DNA of 64,000 bases, taken from NCBI GenBank assembly GCA_043228905.1, contig JBHGNT010000020.1, forward strand, positions 9,920,001 through 9,984,000, given 5' to 3'. This DNA is from Azolla caroliniana. Its lineage: Eukaryota > Polypodiophyta. The first letter of the stretch is position 1, and each line of letters starts with the position of its first letter. Shown here piece by piece: positions 1 to 11,207 of this stretch. The notes beneath the pieces are model-generated. The model worked only from the letters and a program-made list of their open reading frames with translations. It ran no database searches and was not told where the DNA came from. The position numbers and the translations under genes are program-made.

Positions 1-1983
1 ACCTAATATGACCGGGTGCGAGGACGTCTCCTGTACGAAGAAGTGTTGGTCAATCTCGACGTCGCCGATCTTGACTCGTACGTTCGAGCAGGCCCCATGC
101 AGTTCCTCGGTGGCGCGCGTCGCCGCCCGTATCTTCCACCTGTGCTTGGTGTTGATCGGCCACTTCCCCTTCTTATAGAAGTCCATGGACATCAGGTTTA
201 TTTCCGAACCGTGGTCCACCAATGCCACCACCGGTTCCTGAACATCTCTGATCTTTACCGGGGTCTCCGTGGTCGCTCGGGCCCAGTGTGGCCTTGAATA
301 GTGGCTCTCCGCCCACTCATCTGCCAGCGCCGAGTCGTCGATGTGCGTCGTCCGCACCTCTACCGGTCTTTCCGGTTCCGTCTCCGTCGACAGCCTCTTC
401 CGTTTCACCAAGTCTACAATGGAGTCGTGGAACTCCTTCTTGGCGATCCCTAGCACCTCCCGCAATGACAGCTCCACTTTGCTGTCGAGGATCCGTTCTT
501 CTAGGACCTTTTGTAGGTCCGTAGTCCTTTCTATTTCCGTCCCCAATTGGTATCCGCCCTTCCTGGGGTTATCTTGCGAGCTGGACCCGCCGGCATCGTT
601 CCGTCGTTGCCCGAATCGGGTCTCGTACCGTTGTGAGGGCCCGACCGCTCCGGCTTTCCCCACTCGTTTGTCTTCTACCAGAGCCTCGTAGTTCCGGTAG
701 GCGGCTTCTACGAAGCCCGTCTTCTCCTCGACCGGATCGCTCCACCCGGTTATTTCCCGGACCCGTCTCTCAGCGTGGTCTGTTTCATCTTTCCTTAGCC
801 GTGCGCCGGCAAGACCTCCCAGCATTGCCGACTAGAATCCGTCTTTGCCCTCTGTTCGGGCCTCGCTGCCCCCGACCCGAATTCTGGCCGATGCCGAGTA
901 GTGGATGGCCTCTACGTGTCGGGCCGCTGCCTCTTCCATTAGTCTCTTCATACCTCCTCGCCCGTCGTTTCGGTTCAGGGCCCTCCTGGTGTCGCCGACG
1001 TGCACCCGGCCTTCCCACAGGTACACCACCCGGTTCCTCAACGCCTCTGCGAAATCGCCACAGTCCTTCCGAATGTGGCCGACCTCATCGCACCACATGC
1101 ACCTGTTCCCCGCTGCCGTCCGTCGGTCACGAGCCGGTTCGCTGCCTTCCCTTCGAGTCTGGGCGATCTGGAGATCCTTTATCGCTCGCGTCAACTCCTC
1201 CAGCGCTGCTCCTCCGGACGAGCCATTGACCATGCCGGTCGAAGCCGGACCGGTTTCGAGCCATTCCCGGGTCTCTTCCCTTCGCACTTGCGGTGCCGGT
1301 TCAAGCCTCCTTGCTGTGACAGAGCCTGCACCGGCCGCCCCGTTGTCAGCCCATTCTCGTCATTTATCGAAACGGCCACAGACTCTCTTAACCGCAGCCC
1401 AGTCGGTTGTCAACCCGTCCTCGGTTTCCAGCAAGGAGCCGACTTGGTCCCGGTCCCGCTCGTCCACCGACTTGACGAACAGTAGGACCCGGCTCGTATC
1501 CAGAACGGTTCGGTCAAGCGCCGAAAGGCGCGCAAAGCGTTCTTCGAACTCCCGGAGGAGTGCCGTCACGTTTCTTCCCTTGCCGGGGAACTCCACCCAT
1601 TCCATGAAGTCCCGTTTCGAAAGCCAGAGCACGTCGTCCAGCCCGTATTTTTCTAGGAGTCGGCCTTCGAACTCCTCCCAGGTACGGCTCTCCGCCCGCA
1701 CCTCGAGCACCTCCGCATGGATGCTCGGCATCGCCACTCGAGGAAACCCGGCAAGACGCCTCTCTTCCGGAATGTCCCGCATCAGCATTTCTACCCCGTA
1801 GGACGCCAAATACTTCGTGGCATCCTTTTCGCTGAACCGGCCAATCGTACCGACGACCGCCTCAATGGCTCTGTCGAGGGCGCCGGTGCCCTCGCATGCA
1901 CTCAATATCCGATCCACGGCCGAAGCCATGGCCTCTGCAAGGTCCGACCCCTTCATCTTCTGCTCTTCTGCCGCCTCCTTCAC
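1..1983 (-). pseudogene. gag-protease polyprotein of Tat-like 1 (partial)
   Basis: A single minus-strand frame is open from 1983 to the window edge apart from a TAA at 1360-1362 and a TAG at 829-831; there is no frameshift. The N-terminal ~200 residues are a retrotransposon gag domain (motifs WEEFEGRLLEKYG and LLREFEERFARL). A zinc knuckle CMWCDEVGHIRKDC (CX2CX4HX4C) follows at about 1110-1070. Further on comes the segment LSLREVLGIAKKEFHDSIVD, typical of the gag-to-protease linker in plant gypsy elements. Near 240-200 lies the protease active-site region ALVDHGSEINLM, where DHG stands in place of the usual DSG/DTG, which may impair activity. The polyprotein would form the capsid and process itself. 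The two stops make it a likely pseudogene. Confidence 0.8.
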
Positions 1984-1996
1984 GTCGGGTTCACCA
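1981..1996 (-). other. Primer-binding site of Tat-like 1
   Basis: In minus orientation the motif TGGTGAACCCGACGTG starts three bases after the LTR. Its complement ends in CCA, as expected for a tRNA 3' end. The same motif follows the left LTR of the related element at 35561. I could not identify the tRNA with certainty. Confidence 0.65.
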
Positions 1997-1999
1997 AGA

Positions 2000-2613
2000 T
2001 GTCGAGGTTTTCCTCGCGGATGCGTGGAATGAGGCGGGACCTCAAGGGTCCTGTACCGAAGAGCAAGAGAGAAGGGACAAGAGACCCACTACGTGCGAGC
2101 GTAGATTCACAGGGACGCGGCCCTTCGACACAAAGACGCGAGTGGGACAGCGACACAGAGAGACACAAATGTATGTATATATTAACAAGACAACAAAAAC
2201 ACGAAGTTGGTTACAACCGAACAGCCCGGTGAACAGATGCCGATGCCTGTTCGTAAACGCACAGAAAGACCGGAGCAGGTTGGAGGTGCTGCTGGAAGCA
2301 CTCGGGCATTCCTCAGAGCAGCGCGAGCCTCCCGAAACCTGCACAGAAGGAAGCTATGGAGTTTGCGAACCAGAGAGAGAGAGAGAGAGAAGCCTTCGCC
2401 CACGAACCGATAGCACTTCGTCCTCGACTCTCCGCGATCCGTCCCCCTTTCTCGTCTCCCTCCTTTTATAGGCAAGGAAGGAGCCGTTTCCCCCCCTTTC
2501 TTCCTACCCTCTAAATCTACCTGCCTAGGATCTTCTATAGACAACATTTGAGAAGAATCGGTTCCCACACTCCTGTGCACCGATTCCGCTTGTGGACGGT
2601 TTTCTTCACGACA
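2000..2613 (-). repeat. 5' LTR of Tat-like 1
   Basis: About 614 bp, bounded by TGTCG and CGACA as inverted termini in minus orientation. The start motif TGTCGTGAAGAA is shared with the LTRs at 34955 and 39231. The region contains a GAGA-type microsatellite near 2370-2390. The end at 2000 was placed because a tRNA-like primer-binding site follows immediately. Confidence 0.7.
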
Positions 2614-3960
2614 ACGCACAGACGCACGGTGTTGACTACGAAGAGACCTTTGCCCCGGTGGCAAAGATGACTACAATTCGAACCGTGATTGCGCTTGCAA
2701 CAACAAAAGGGTGGCACCTCCACCAAATGGACATCAAGAACGCCTTTCTCTAGGGTGAATTAGAAGAGGAGGTGTACATGATACAACCGCCCAGATTCGA
2801 CTGTTATCTGCCGACTCAAAAAACCTCTCTACAATCTCAAGCAGGCACTAAGAGCATGGCATTCGAAGATAACACAATATCTTCATCAAATCGGTTTAAA
2901 CATGTCCAAGTTCGACAACTCTCTGTTCATCCGGAACGACTCCAGAGGCCATGTATTTATCATGATTTATGTGGGTGACTTGCTCATAGGAGGAGAGAAT
3001 TTAGCAAATATTGAGCACATTAAGAGGTTTCTCTCCAGCCGATTCAAAATAAAAGGCTTGAAGGAGCTTCATTACTTTCTAGTAATAGAAGTGATTCGGA
3101 CTCCTGACGGCATCATGCTTTCTCAAATGCACTATATCCTCAATCTTCTTTACAAGTTTGGGATGACACAACGTAAGCCCGTCACTACCCCACTTGATTG
3201 AAATCTAAAGCTAGATGTCGACTCTGGCACTAGAGATTGTGAGTCGATGCTCTATCGTCAACTAGTCGGAAGCCTCATCTACCTCACGATTACCCGACCC
3301 TACCTGAGTTACCAGATTGGCCTCCTTAACCAGTTCATGTAGATACCAACAAACATCCACTTGGTCTGTGTTAAGCGAATGATACGTTATCTGAGTGGGA
3401 CGATGGATTTCAACATACTTTACAAATCGGCCACACTTATACGACTTGAAGGTTATACCGATGCTGATTGGGCTGGCTACAGAGTCAACCGACGATAGAC
3501 ATCCGGATTTGTCTTCTCCCCCGGCAATGGCGCCATATCATGGAGTAGTAAGAAATAGCCGATAGTTGCACAGTCGAGCATCGAAGCCGAATACAGTGAA
3601 GCTGTTTGGCTCAAGAGAATCTTGAAGGATTTGGGCGTTCCCATCAAGGATTTGATCCCCCTCTACTACGACAACATGAGCATTATTCACCTCGCTCAGA
3701 ACCTAGTCAGGCTCGATGATTGAACTAAACACATTGAGGTGCACTACCATTTCATCCGAGAACATGTCCTGGTCGGAGATGTCGACCTACAACACATCAG
3801 CACAAACCTACAGACAACCAACATCTTCACCAAGCCCTGGGAGTCGACAAGCTACGGTAGTTCATGATGAACCTGGGTCTTTCGATCGTCGACCAACCGA
3901 GATTGAGGGGGAGCAAGGAGAGCAGGAGTCCCGAAGGCCAAATTGAACCAACTTTTCGCC
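2614..3960 (+). pseudogene. copia-1 reverse transcriptase/RNase H remnant
   Basis: Ty1/copia pol C-terminal half, truncated on the left by Tat-like 1. The first readable motif is AQTHGVDYEETFAPVAKM (2615-2670), followed by WHLHQMDIKNAF with a stop inside AFL*GEL (2752). The segment YVGDLLIGGE at 2970-3000 is the catalytic YVDD motif with the first Asp replaced by Gly. RNase H follows with YTDADWAGY (about 3456-3482) and DNMSI (3669). Several stops are present (2752, 3199, 3343, 3496). It ends at a polypurine tract GAAGGGGCA just before the 3' LTR. Clearly non-functional. Confidence 0.85.
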
Positions 3961-3986
3961 GTTCGGAAGTTGCGTTTGAAGGGGCA

Positions 3987-4036
3987 TATTGAGAATCAAA
4001 CTCAACTTCCCGTGAGTGGGGTATGAATACCCCACC
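3987..4036 (+). repeat. copia-1 3' LTR, left piece
   Basis: First 50 bp of a copia LTR beginning TATTGAGAATCAAACTC, where the canonical TG has become TA. It is cut by the chromovirus gypsy-A at 4037; the LTR resumes at 9447. It is related to the copia-3 LTR at 27971. Confidence 0.85.
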
Positions 4037-4318
4037 TGTCATGATATGGCAAGACTCAAACCCATGACCTTATGTTATATGGATCGAGCTCTTGACCATT
4101 ATACCATCTATTGTAATATGTAGGATATTATTTTCATTTAAGTTTTATTATAGGAAATTAATGTATATTCCAGATTACTCCTGAGAACACTATAAAAGAA
4201 GGCACTAGGCATTATGTTGAACCAAATTGGTTCAACGCCAGTCTTAAGCCTCATAGCCATCTTGTACTTACTCTTCCTATAATATATCATCTGTTATCAT
4301 CATCTCTCTCTCTCGTCC

Positions 4319-4354
<36 letters not shown>

Positions 4355-4462
4355 TCTCTTTCCTCCCTCTAAGGAGTCTTACGTGGTCCCGTCCTCTTAG
4401 TACTAATAGTACTTCCCTTCTCTAGTACTAATTCTCTCTCTGTTTTAGTACTATTTCAGACA
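4037..4462 (+). repeat. 5' LTR of gypsy-A
   Basis: 426 bp, starts TGTCATGATATGGC and ends TTTCAGACA. A TATA-like CACTATAAAAG lies at about 4188, followed by a pyrimidine microsatellite (about 4314-4370). The first ~75 bp hold an antisense tRNA-like module (see the separate entry). Confidence 0.9.
4050..4115 (-). repeat. tRNA-like module within the gypsy-A LTR
   Basis: On the minus strand the LTR head reads as a degenerate tRNA body: an A-box-like TGGTATAATGGTCAAGAGC, then about 20 nt, then a B-box-like GGTTTGAGTC (GGTTCGAGTC in the 3' LTR at 9048-9112). Spacing is right for a tRNA gene. Pairing of the T and anticodon stems is poor, so this is a relic or a pol III-like promoter rather than a tRNA gene. 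Confidence 0.5.
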
Positions 4463-4531
4463 GTTTGAACCAATTTTCGCTCTCTAGTCTTTCTTTTGGT
4501 TTCCCTCATCCTCTTATCCTTTTTCTATACA

Positions 4532-5505
4532 ATGGCTTCTGTTAGCGCCTAAGAATACCAATCCGTTTTCTCCGAGCTACAGTGTCTAAAAGAAAAGTTT
4601 ATTGCCTTGGAACAAGAAAACCAACGGTTGTTAGGGGATCTTCAACAAATCGCCTTAGAAAAACAGCAAACGTAGCAACAACATGGGGAGTTGCAATAGC
4701 AACATGGGGAGTTAGCGTTACGTGTGCAACAACTCGAGGCAACGTTGCAACAACAAGGATCAAGTCCCCACAGATTTCATAAAGAGCCCAAGATTGGACT
4801 TCCTGTGAAATTTGATGGAAGGCGATCACAATTTAGGGGATTCCTCAATCAAGTACGCTTAGTCATTCAAATGCATCCTTCTCGATACCCCATTGATGCA
4901 TCCCGAGTTGGCTTAATAGGCACGTTGCTTAGTGGCTCAGCCTTGGCATAGTTTGCTCCGCTTCTGGAAAAACAATCGTCCTTACTTAATAACTTTAAAG
5001 ACTTTATTAGTGAGTTTTTAGCTTGCTTTGGAGATACAAACAAAATCCGAACGGCGATCAAAAAAATCCGATAATTGCGTCAAGGTGATCGTCCATCCTC
5101 TGCCTACGTGGCGGATTTCCATCTACTCACTTCAGATATCCCCTGGGATGACCAGCCACTAATGGAGCAGTTTCGCTATGGCCTGCGAAACGATGTCAAA
5201 GATCTACTTCTAACATTCCCCGAAGAACCAAAGTCTCTTACGGAGGCAATCAGTCGAGCGGTCCGATGTGACAACCACCTTTTCGAATGGCGTTCGGAAC
5301 GTCAATTACAAATACCATGCTCTAGGCCGGAGCCCAGTTACGCCTCAGTCGCGGCAAAACCGTTTGCACGAGACATACCTCAAGCAAATACTCCGACACC
5401 GATGGAGATCGACACCATGCGTCGACATGGCCTGTTATCAGAAGAAGAAAAGCAACGACGACGTGCAAATCGATTATGTCTTTATTGCGGTGGACTAGGG
5501 CATAT
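4532..5505 (+). pseudogene. gypsy-A gag with zinc knuckle
   Basis: The reading starts at ATG 4532 (MASVSA) and hits a TAA within six codons. Coding content resumes with a Gln-rich coiled region and the gag core: PVKFDGRRSQFRGFLNQVRL (about 4804), MHPSRYP, LSGSALA, then LRQGDRPSSAYVADF (about 5074) and PWDDQPLMEQFRYGLR. A zinc-knuckle half, RLCLYCGGLGHI, lies near 5470-5508; the final Cys of the knuckle is lost where the protease begins. Stops at 4550, 4673, 4698, 4949 and 5072 break it. Two of these are TAG where gypsy-B or context implies TGG or CAG, consistent with C-to-T decay. Confidence 0.8.
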
Positions 5506-5508
5506 CAA

Positions 5509-8500
5509 GTCATGGTTAGTACTAAAAGTACTCCCCCAGTACACCTCCCAGCACTTCTAGATTCCGGAGCTCATTCCTGTTTCATGGATCGAAATTTTGC
5601 CCAAGCTTCTCGGATATCCTTAAGAAAACTTCCTTGCCCCGCATCTGTAGTAGTCATTGATGGTCATCCCATTTCTTCCGGGAATATTGTAGAAGAGTCA
5701 GAACCTATTCAAGTTGTCCTAGGTAGTTTTGTGTGTGTAGTAGCATTTAATATAATTAGTAGTCCAGAGCATCCCATTGTCCTGGGATTACCTTGGTTTG
5801 AATGACATAATCCAGACATAGATTGGAGAACAAGAGAAGTCCGACATCGACAACCCCAAGAATCTACTCATCGAGTTTCGACCATTTCACTACGTCAATT
5901 ACATGAAGAAGGACACAAGGAGGCAATGTTCCTATTTGCAATATCAATACATCCTTCCAACACTATTAAGGAGGAATCCTTAGTGCAACTTTCGGCGAAA
6001 TATCATCCTTATGCCGATGTATTTGAGAAGGTAAAAGCCGATACTCTTCCTCATCATCATCCCTATCATTGTCCCATCGATTTACAACCAGGAGCAGAGC
6101 CACCATGGGGACCAATTTACAACTTGTCACCCACCGAGCTAGAAGTCCTTTGAGCCTACATAGAGGAGAACTTGGCAAGCGGGTTTATTTGTCATTCAAA
6201 ATCTCCAGCCGGTGCACCCATCTTCTTTGTCAATAAGAAAGATGGCTCACTTCGTCTCGTCGTTGATTACCGTGGCTTGAATAAAGTCACCATCCGGAAT
6301 AGGTATGCACTTCCTCTTATATCAAGTCTTTTAGAGCGAGTTAATGGTGCCAAGTTTTTTACAAAAATCGATCTAAGAGGGGCGTATAACCTCATGCGGA
6401 TCCGACTGGGAGATGAATGAAAGACCGCCTTCTGCACGTGGTATGGGCATTTCGAATATACTGTTATGCCGTTCAGTCTAACCAATGCACCCACGATCTT
6501 CCAACACATGGCAAATGATATATTTAGAGACCTCTTGGATATCTGTTTGATCATCTATCTGGATGATCTATTGATTTATTCAAAGACCCAGGAAAAGCAC
6601 GATTCTCATGTACTATTAGTACTAAAACGACTCCGCGAGAATGGTCTTTATGCCAAGCTAGAAAAATGTAGCTTTGACTGCAAGCAAGTGGAATTTCTAG
6701 GCTACGTCATCTTCTCAAAGGGCATCTCCATGGATCCAGCTAAAGTCCAAACTGTGCTAGAGTGGCAAATTCCATGGTCGGTACGAGATGTATAATGTTT
6801 TCTAGGTTTTGCTAACTTCTACCGCAAGTTTATACAAGATTACTCGAAGATTATTTTACCTCTCACACAACTTACGAAGAAGGGACAAGCATTTCTTTGG
6901 TCCAATGAAGCGGACATGGCTTTTCAGCATCTTAAGAAAGCCATTACATTAGCTCCTATTCTAGCTCATGTGGATACAAACAAACCATTCATCATGGAGG
7001 CCGACGCATTGGATTTCGCCCTCGGTAGCATCCTTTCTCAACAAGGAGGTAAAGAAGAGTTACATCCTAAGGCTTTTCATTCACGCAAATTTGATGCCGC
7101 GGAAATCAACTACGAAATACATGACCAGGAGTTATTAGCCATCGTGGATTCCTTTGTGCAATGGCAACATTTCTTAGAGGGCTCTCCACATCAAGTCATC
7201 ATCTTTAGTGATCACAAAAATCTTGCTTATTTCCAGAACGCTCGGGTGCTAAATCAATGGCAAGCTCGGTGGGCTCAATTCCTCACGTGTTTTGACTTTA
7301 AAATCACATATCGACCGGGGAAGCAGCAAGGAAAAGCAGATGCACTATCACTGCATTCATATCTTGCACCTCGTCCTGGAGATCTAACGTTTGATAATCA
7401 AAAGCAAGTAATCTTGGGACCAACATGATTGCACACAACGCGGATTTTTCACACCCCAATGGATTCCCGGATTACCGATGCCATACGTATGAACTTGAAG
7501 ACAGACAATTTTGCTTAAGACATTTTGGCGCACATTGATACCTCTTGGGCTTCTTGTTCCCAATCTCAACAACCAGGTATGGACTACCGACAATTTGAAT
7601 ATCATGATGGTTTGTTATTCTTTAAAAAGCTTGTATATGTCCCCGATTGCTCCTGTCGCCTTCAAATAGTCCAAAATTGTCACGACACCCATACGGCGGG
7701 ACATTTTGGTAGTACTAAGACATTGGATCTCGTTCAACGATCTTTTTTGTGGCCCCATATGCGACGTTTTGTCGACAACTACGTTCGGACTTGTGATTCT
7801 TGTTGCCGAGCAAAGATGCCCCGACACCATCCATATGGCTTGTTGGAACCCTTACCGATTCCAAGTAAGCCGCGGTAGTCTATTTGTCTTGATTTTCTCA
7901 CAGATCTGCCGGTCTCGAAGGGGTTCGATGCTATCTTAACCGTCGTCGATCGATATACTAAGATGGCACATTTTGTACCGTGTACTAAGGCCATCACTAG
8001 CGACGAAACCGCCGCCCTTGTCATGCGTGAGGTATTTCGGCATCATGGCCTCCCAAATTTTGGCAGCATCTCTTCAAGATGCTCAAGGTCTCTTGCAACC
8101 TCTCCTCTGGCTACCATCCCGAGCCTGATGGGCAAGCGGAACGAACAAACCAAACGCTGGAACAATATCTCCGGTGTTTTCTGAGTTATCAACAGGATGA
8201 TTGGGCCAAGATTCTCCACTTTGCGGAGTTTTCATATAATAATGTTGTTCACTCCTTGACTCGGGTCTCCCCATTTTATGCTTATACCGGTTCTCATCCT
8301 CGCTGGTCGGTGATCGACACCCCGGAGCTACCTACCAATCCTCTTGCCGAGGATCATTTGGAGAGGCTACGCAAGATCCAGATGGATCTCTTACTCATCT
8401 TCGTCATGCTCAACACACACAGAAGACTTATGCGGATCGCCATCGGCTTCCCTCCTCTTTTGCCATCGGAGATCAAGTATGGCTCTTACGTCGTCACATC

Positions 8501-9023
8501 AAGACTACTCGACCGTGTGACAAGTTGGATTATCGACGACTCGGTCCTTTCCGTATTACTAGTAAGGTTAATGATGTCACATTCCACCTTGATCTCCCTC
8601 CGCATCTTCAGATACATCCGGTTTTCCATAACTCTCTTCTTGAACCTTATAAAGCAAACACTATTCCCGATCGTGTTACACCACCGCCGCCCCCGCTTGA
8701 GTTGGAAGTCGGACCGGAGTATGAAGTTGTTGCCGTCCTTGATTCCAAACTTGTTTGCAACAAACTTTATTATTTGGTCGATTGGCTTAGCTTGAGTTGG
8801 AAGTCGGCCCGGAGTATGAAGTTGTTGTCGTCCTCGATTCCAAACTTGTTTGCAACAAACTTTATTATTTGGTCGATTGGCTTAGCTACAGTCTGAACGA
8901 ACATACTTGGGAACCCGTCGAGCATGTCGCCAATGCTCAGGATCTTCTTGCTGAGTTCCACCGAAAGTATCTGGACAAACCCGGCCCGCAATCAACGCCG
9001 ACTCGTTCCACTCGTCGTCTTAA
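5509..9023 (+). pseudogene. gypsy-A pol: PR-RT-RH-INT-chromodomain
   Basis: Domains in order: protease with LLDSGAHSCFMD (about 5548); RT starting near 6060 with [31 protein letters not shown] and the catalytic IYLDDLLIYS at 6550-6580; RNase H at 6916-7350 (EADALDFALGSILSQ, YEIHDQELLAIV, FSDHKNL); integrase zinc finger H-H-C-C (CHDTHTAGHFGSTKTL, then TCDSCCRAKMP, about 7678-7820); integrase core (YHPEPDGQAERTNQ at about 8110); a chromodomain (LYYLVDWLSYSLNEHTWEPVEHV, 8844-8930, given here in parts: LYYLVDWLS and NEHTWEPVEHV). A 95-bp tandem duplication at 8696-8885 repeats the chromodomain start and shifts frame. Several other stops and frameshifts exist. Confidence 0.9.
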
Positions 9024-9034
9024 GGGGGAGATAG

Positions 9035-9446
9035 TGTCATGATATAGCAAGACTCGAACCCATGACCTTATGTTATATGGGTCGAGCTCTTGACCATTAT
9101 ACCATCTATTGTAATATGTAGGATATTATTTTCATTTAAGTTTTATTATAGGAAATTAATGTATATTCCAGATTTCTCTAGAACATTTTAGAAGCTTCAG
9201 GATTACTCCTGAGAACACTATAAAAGAAGGCACTAGGCATTATGTTGAACCAAATTGGTTCAACGCCAGTCTTAAGCCTCATAGCCATCTTGTACTTACT
9301 CTTCCTATAATATATCATCATCTCTCTCTCTCTCGTCCTCACTATCTCTTCTCTTCTCTTTCCTCCTTCTCGGGAGTCTTATGCGGTCCCGTCCTCTTAG
9401 TACTAATAGTACTAATTCTCTCTCTATTTTAGTACTATTTCTGACA
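9035..9446 (+). repeat. 3' LTR of gypsy-A
   Basis: 412 bp, TGTCA...TGACA, following a purine tract TTAAGGGGGAGATAG. It contains a segment (TTCTCTAGAACATTTTAGAA, about 9172) missing from the 5' LTR, which explains part of the difference between the two copies; the 5' copy has the longer CT tract. Confidence 0.9.
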
Positions 9447-9668
9447 CCACCTCCTTGTATAATAACTAGTGTGTCATAGAAGTTAATGTCCTATGACACA
9501 TATTCTTTAAGTAGTTAAGACACAACCTCTTTCCCAAGAGGCGGTACTAGTGAGAGAACTTAGAGTGAAGGTGACGACATAAGCACCTTCTCCATCTCTT
9601 TGTAAGGTTGTTGGTTTTTCTTGTTTTTCTTGTAATACAGTTTTTTATTTTTCTGTAATCTCGAGTTT

Positions 9669-9725
<57 letters not shown>

Positions 9726-9761
9726 CTTTCCGCTACACAGAATAATCACCGATTCTTTACA
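9447..9761 (+). repeat. copia-1 3' LTR, right piece
   Basis: Continuation of the LTR split by gypsy-A, with CCACC duplicated at both junctions (4032-4036 and 9447-9451). It contains the motif AACTAGTGTGTCATAGAA shared with the copia-3 LTR, a long CT microsatellite (about 9670-9720) and ends GATTCTTTACA at 9761. Confidence 0.85.
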
Positions 9762-10068
9762 TGTCACTAGCAAAATTTCAGAAAAAAACCATGTACCTTC
9801 TTGGTTGGGCTACCAGGGTGGATATAACCGTTTAGGCGTGGTGTAACACCACTTCGGCATGCCATTTACATAGTCCACCAAGGGCGAACCTAGCCATGAT
9901 TGTTGAAAGGAAAGTCTCGCTACTTTTGCCATGTCTAAAGAGGCTTGCAACTCTTCATATTGAGCTCGAATATTCGTTACCAGATCACACCATAGAGCAA
10001 TGATTGTCTCCCTTGGTCGACTTTCTTCTCCTGAGACACATGATTTGCATCTGGATTTCCAGATGTTC
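9762..10068 (+). other. Unassigned stretch between copia-1 and copia-2
   Basis: About 300 bp of single-copy-looking sequence. The minus strand can be read as SPLVDYVNGMPKWCYTT then PNQEGTWFF with a stop, which looks like decayed coding sequence, but I do not recognise the family. TGTTC at its right end (10064-10068) is the left copy of the copia-2 target duplication. Confidence 0.4.
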
Positions 10069-10448
10069 TGTTGAGAATCAAGCTCAACTTGGTCTAGTGT
10101 GTGAACTCACCTTGAGAGTGAATAGACACTCCAACGGTCAAGAGTCACCATTATGTCAGCTCTTTGTATTCTAGCATTTAGTATGAGTCATAGAATCATA
10201 CTCTATGACACATAACTTATGAGCTTTCACATTCCCCATGCTCCATGAGTCTTGTAGTTAATGAAGAGAGAGGGTGACTATATAAAGCACCCTCCTCCCA
10301 CCTTGTATTAAGTTCAGTCTTTCTCCTTTGTTAATATACTTTGCCTTGCGTATTCTCTGTGTCTTACTCCTCGTCTCTCTCACCCTTTCTCTCTCTCTCA
10401 TAACTCACATCTCTTCCGTTTCACAAGAATCATATCCGATTCTTTACA
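10069..10448 (+). repeat. Solo LTR of the copia-2 family
   Basis: 380 bp, TGTTGAGAATC...TTTACA, flanked directly by TGTTC on both sides (10064-10068 and 10449-10453). It is slightly diverged from the LTRs at 10678 and 15702. A TATA box (GACTATATAAAG) is near 10275. Confidence 0.9.
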
Positions 10449-10677
10449 TGTTCCATAGCATGATAGAGGCTATGGTGGGCCAATTAACAAGCTTATTATT
10501 TTTGAAAAACGCAAGCCGCGAAGAAAGACGCAAGCCGAAGCACAAACTTCGCAACTACGCACAACACAAGCTGGAGCACGGATTCCGCAACTTCGCGTCG
10601 ACGCGGACTCCGGAATGCAAGTCGAAGCGGATTTCGGATACCGTCTAAAACCGACCTAACTTGATCTTGAGGGGGCG
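10449..10677 (+). repeat. Duplicated copia-2 flank joined to copia-2 internal tail
   Basis: Bases 10449-10504 match the host flank downstream of the distal LTR (16082-16137) with one difference. From about 10513 to 10677 the sequence matches the internal 3' tail of copia-2 (about 15535-15701). The join at about 10505-10512 therefore fuses flank to element tail, the signature of a tandem duplication whose breakpoints were in the flank and in the element. Confidence 0.85.
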
Positions 10678-11057
10678 TGTTGAGAATCAAGCTCAACTTG
10701 GTCTAGTGTGTGAACTCACCTTGAGAGTGAATAGACACTCCAACAATCAAGAGTCACCATTATGTCACCTCTTTGTATTCTAGCATTTTGTATGAGTCAT
10801 AGAATCATATTCTATGACACATAACTTATGAGCTTTCACATTCCCCATGCTCCATGAGTCATGTAGTTAATGAAGAGAGAGGGTGACTATATAAAACACC
10901 CTCCTCTCACCTTGTATTAAGTTGAGTCTTTCTCCTTTGTTAATATACTTTACCTTGCGTATTCTCTGTGTCTTACTCCTCGTCTCTCTCACCCTTTCTC
11001 TCTCTCTCATAACTCACATCTCTTCCGCTTCACAAGAATCATATCTGATTCTTTACA
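10678..11057 (+). repeat. 5' LTR of copia-2
   Basis: 380 bp, TGTTGAGAATC...GATTCTTTACA, with a TATA box CTATATAAAACACC at about 10888 and a CT-rich leader. It is followed at 11058 by TGGTATTTGAGCGG, a variant of the initiator-Met tRNA primer site TGGTATCAGAGC. Confidence 0.95.
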
Positions 11058-11207
11058 TGGTATTTGAGCGGTTTGGTAGCTCCATCTAGCCCATCCACGT
11101 GTGTTGAGTTCTATGCCAACGTTCAAGAAGAACCGGCTCATCACTATCGTAGCTTCGCTATATAGCTCACATTCGAAGAGAGAAGAAGAAGAAGAAGAAT
11201 TGACATA

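Larger units (their letters stand above)
1..2613 (-). mobile_element. Ty3/gypsy retrotransposon (Tat-like 1), 5' part
   Basis: Read on the minus strand the order is LTR (2613 to 2000), primer-binding site, gag with a zinc knuckle, and a retropepsin-type protease that runs off the window edge. The LTR starts TGTCGTGAAGAA and ends CGACA, the same termini as the LTRs at 34955-39999 and 16379-17182, so three members of one LTR family lie in this window. The right junction at 2613/2614 falls inside a copia RT coding region, so this element is an insertion into copia-1. The other end and target duplication lie outside the window. RT and integrase are not visible, so assignment to gypsy rests on gag/protease type and the shared LTR family. 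Confidence 0.8.
4037..9446 (+). mobile_element. Ty3/gypsy chromovirus gypsy-A
   Basis: A full-length 5.4-kb element with LTRs 4037-4462 and 9035-9446, both bounded by TGTCA and TGACA-type ends (the 5' copy ends AGACA), and a perfect CCACC target duplication. The internal order is gag, protease, RT, RNase H, integrase and chromodomain, diagnostic of the chromovirus branch. It sits inside the 3' LTR of copia-1 and is therefore younger than it. Coding frames are broken by stops and frameshifts, so it is not autonomous now. Confidence 0.95.

Noticed and set aside
633-1801. Long plus-strand frames rich in Arg/Ser/Pro at 633-1229 and 905-1801
   Set aside because: They are antisense to the gag frame on the minus strand, which carries recognisable domains.
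9048-9112. Functional tRNA gene on the minus strand
   Set aside because: A- and B-boxes are present but stems do not pair properly and it lies at the head of an LTR.
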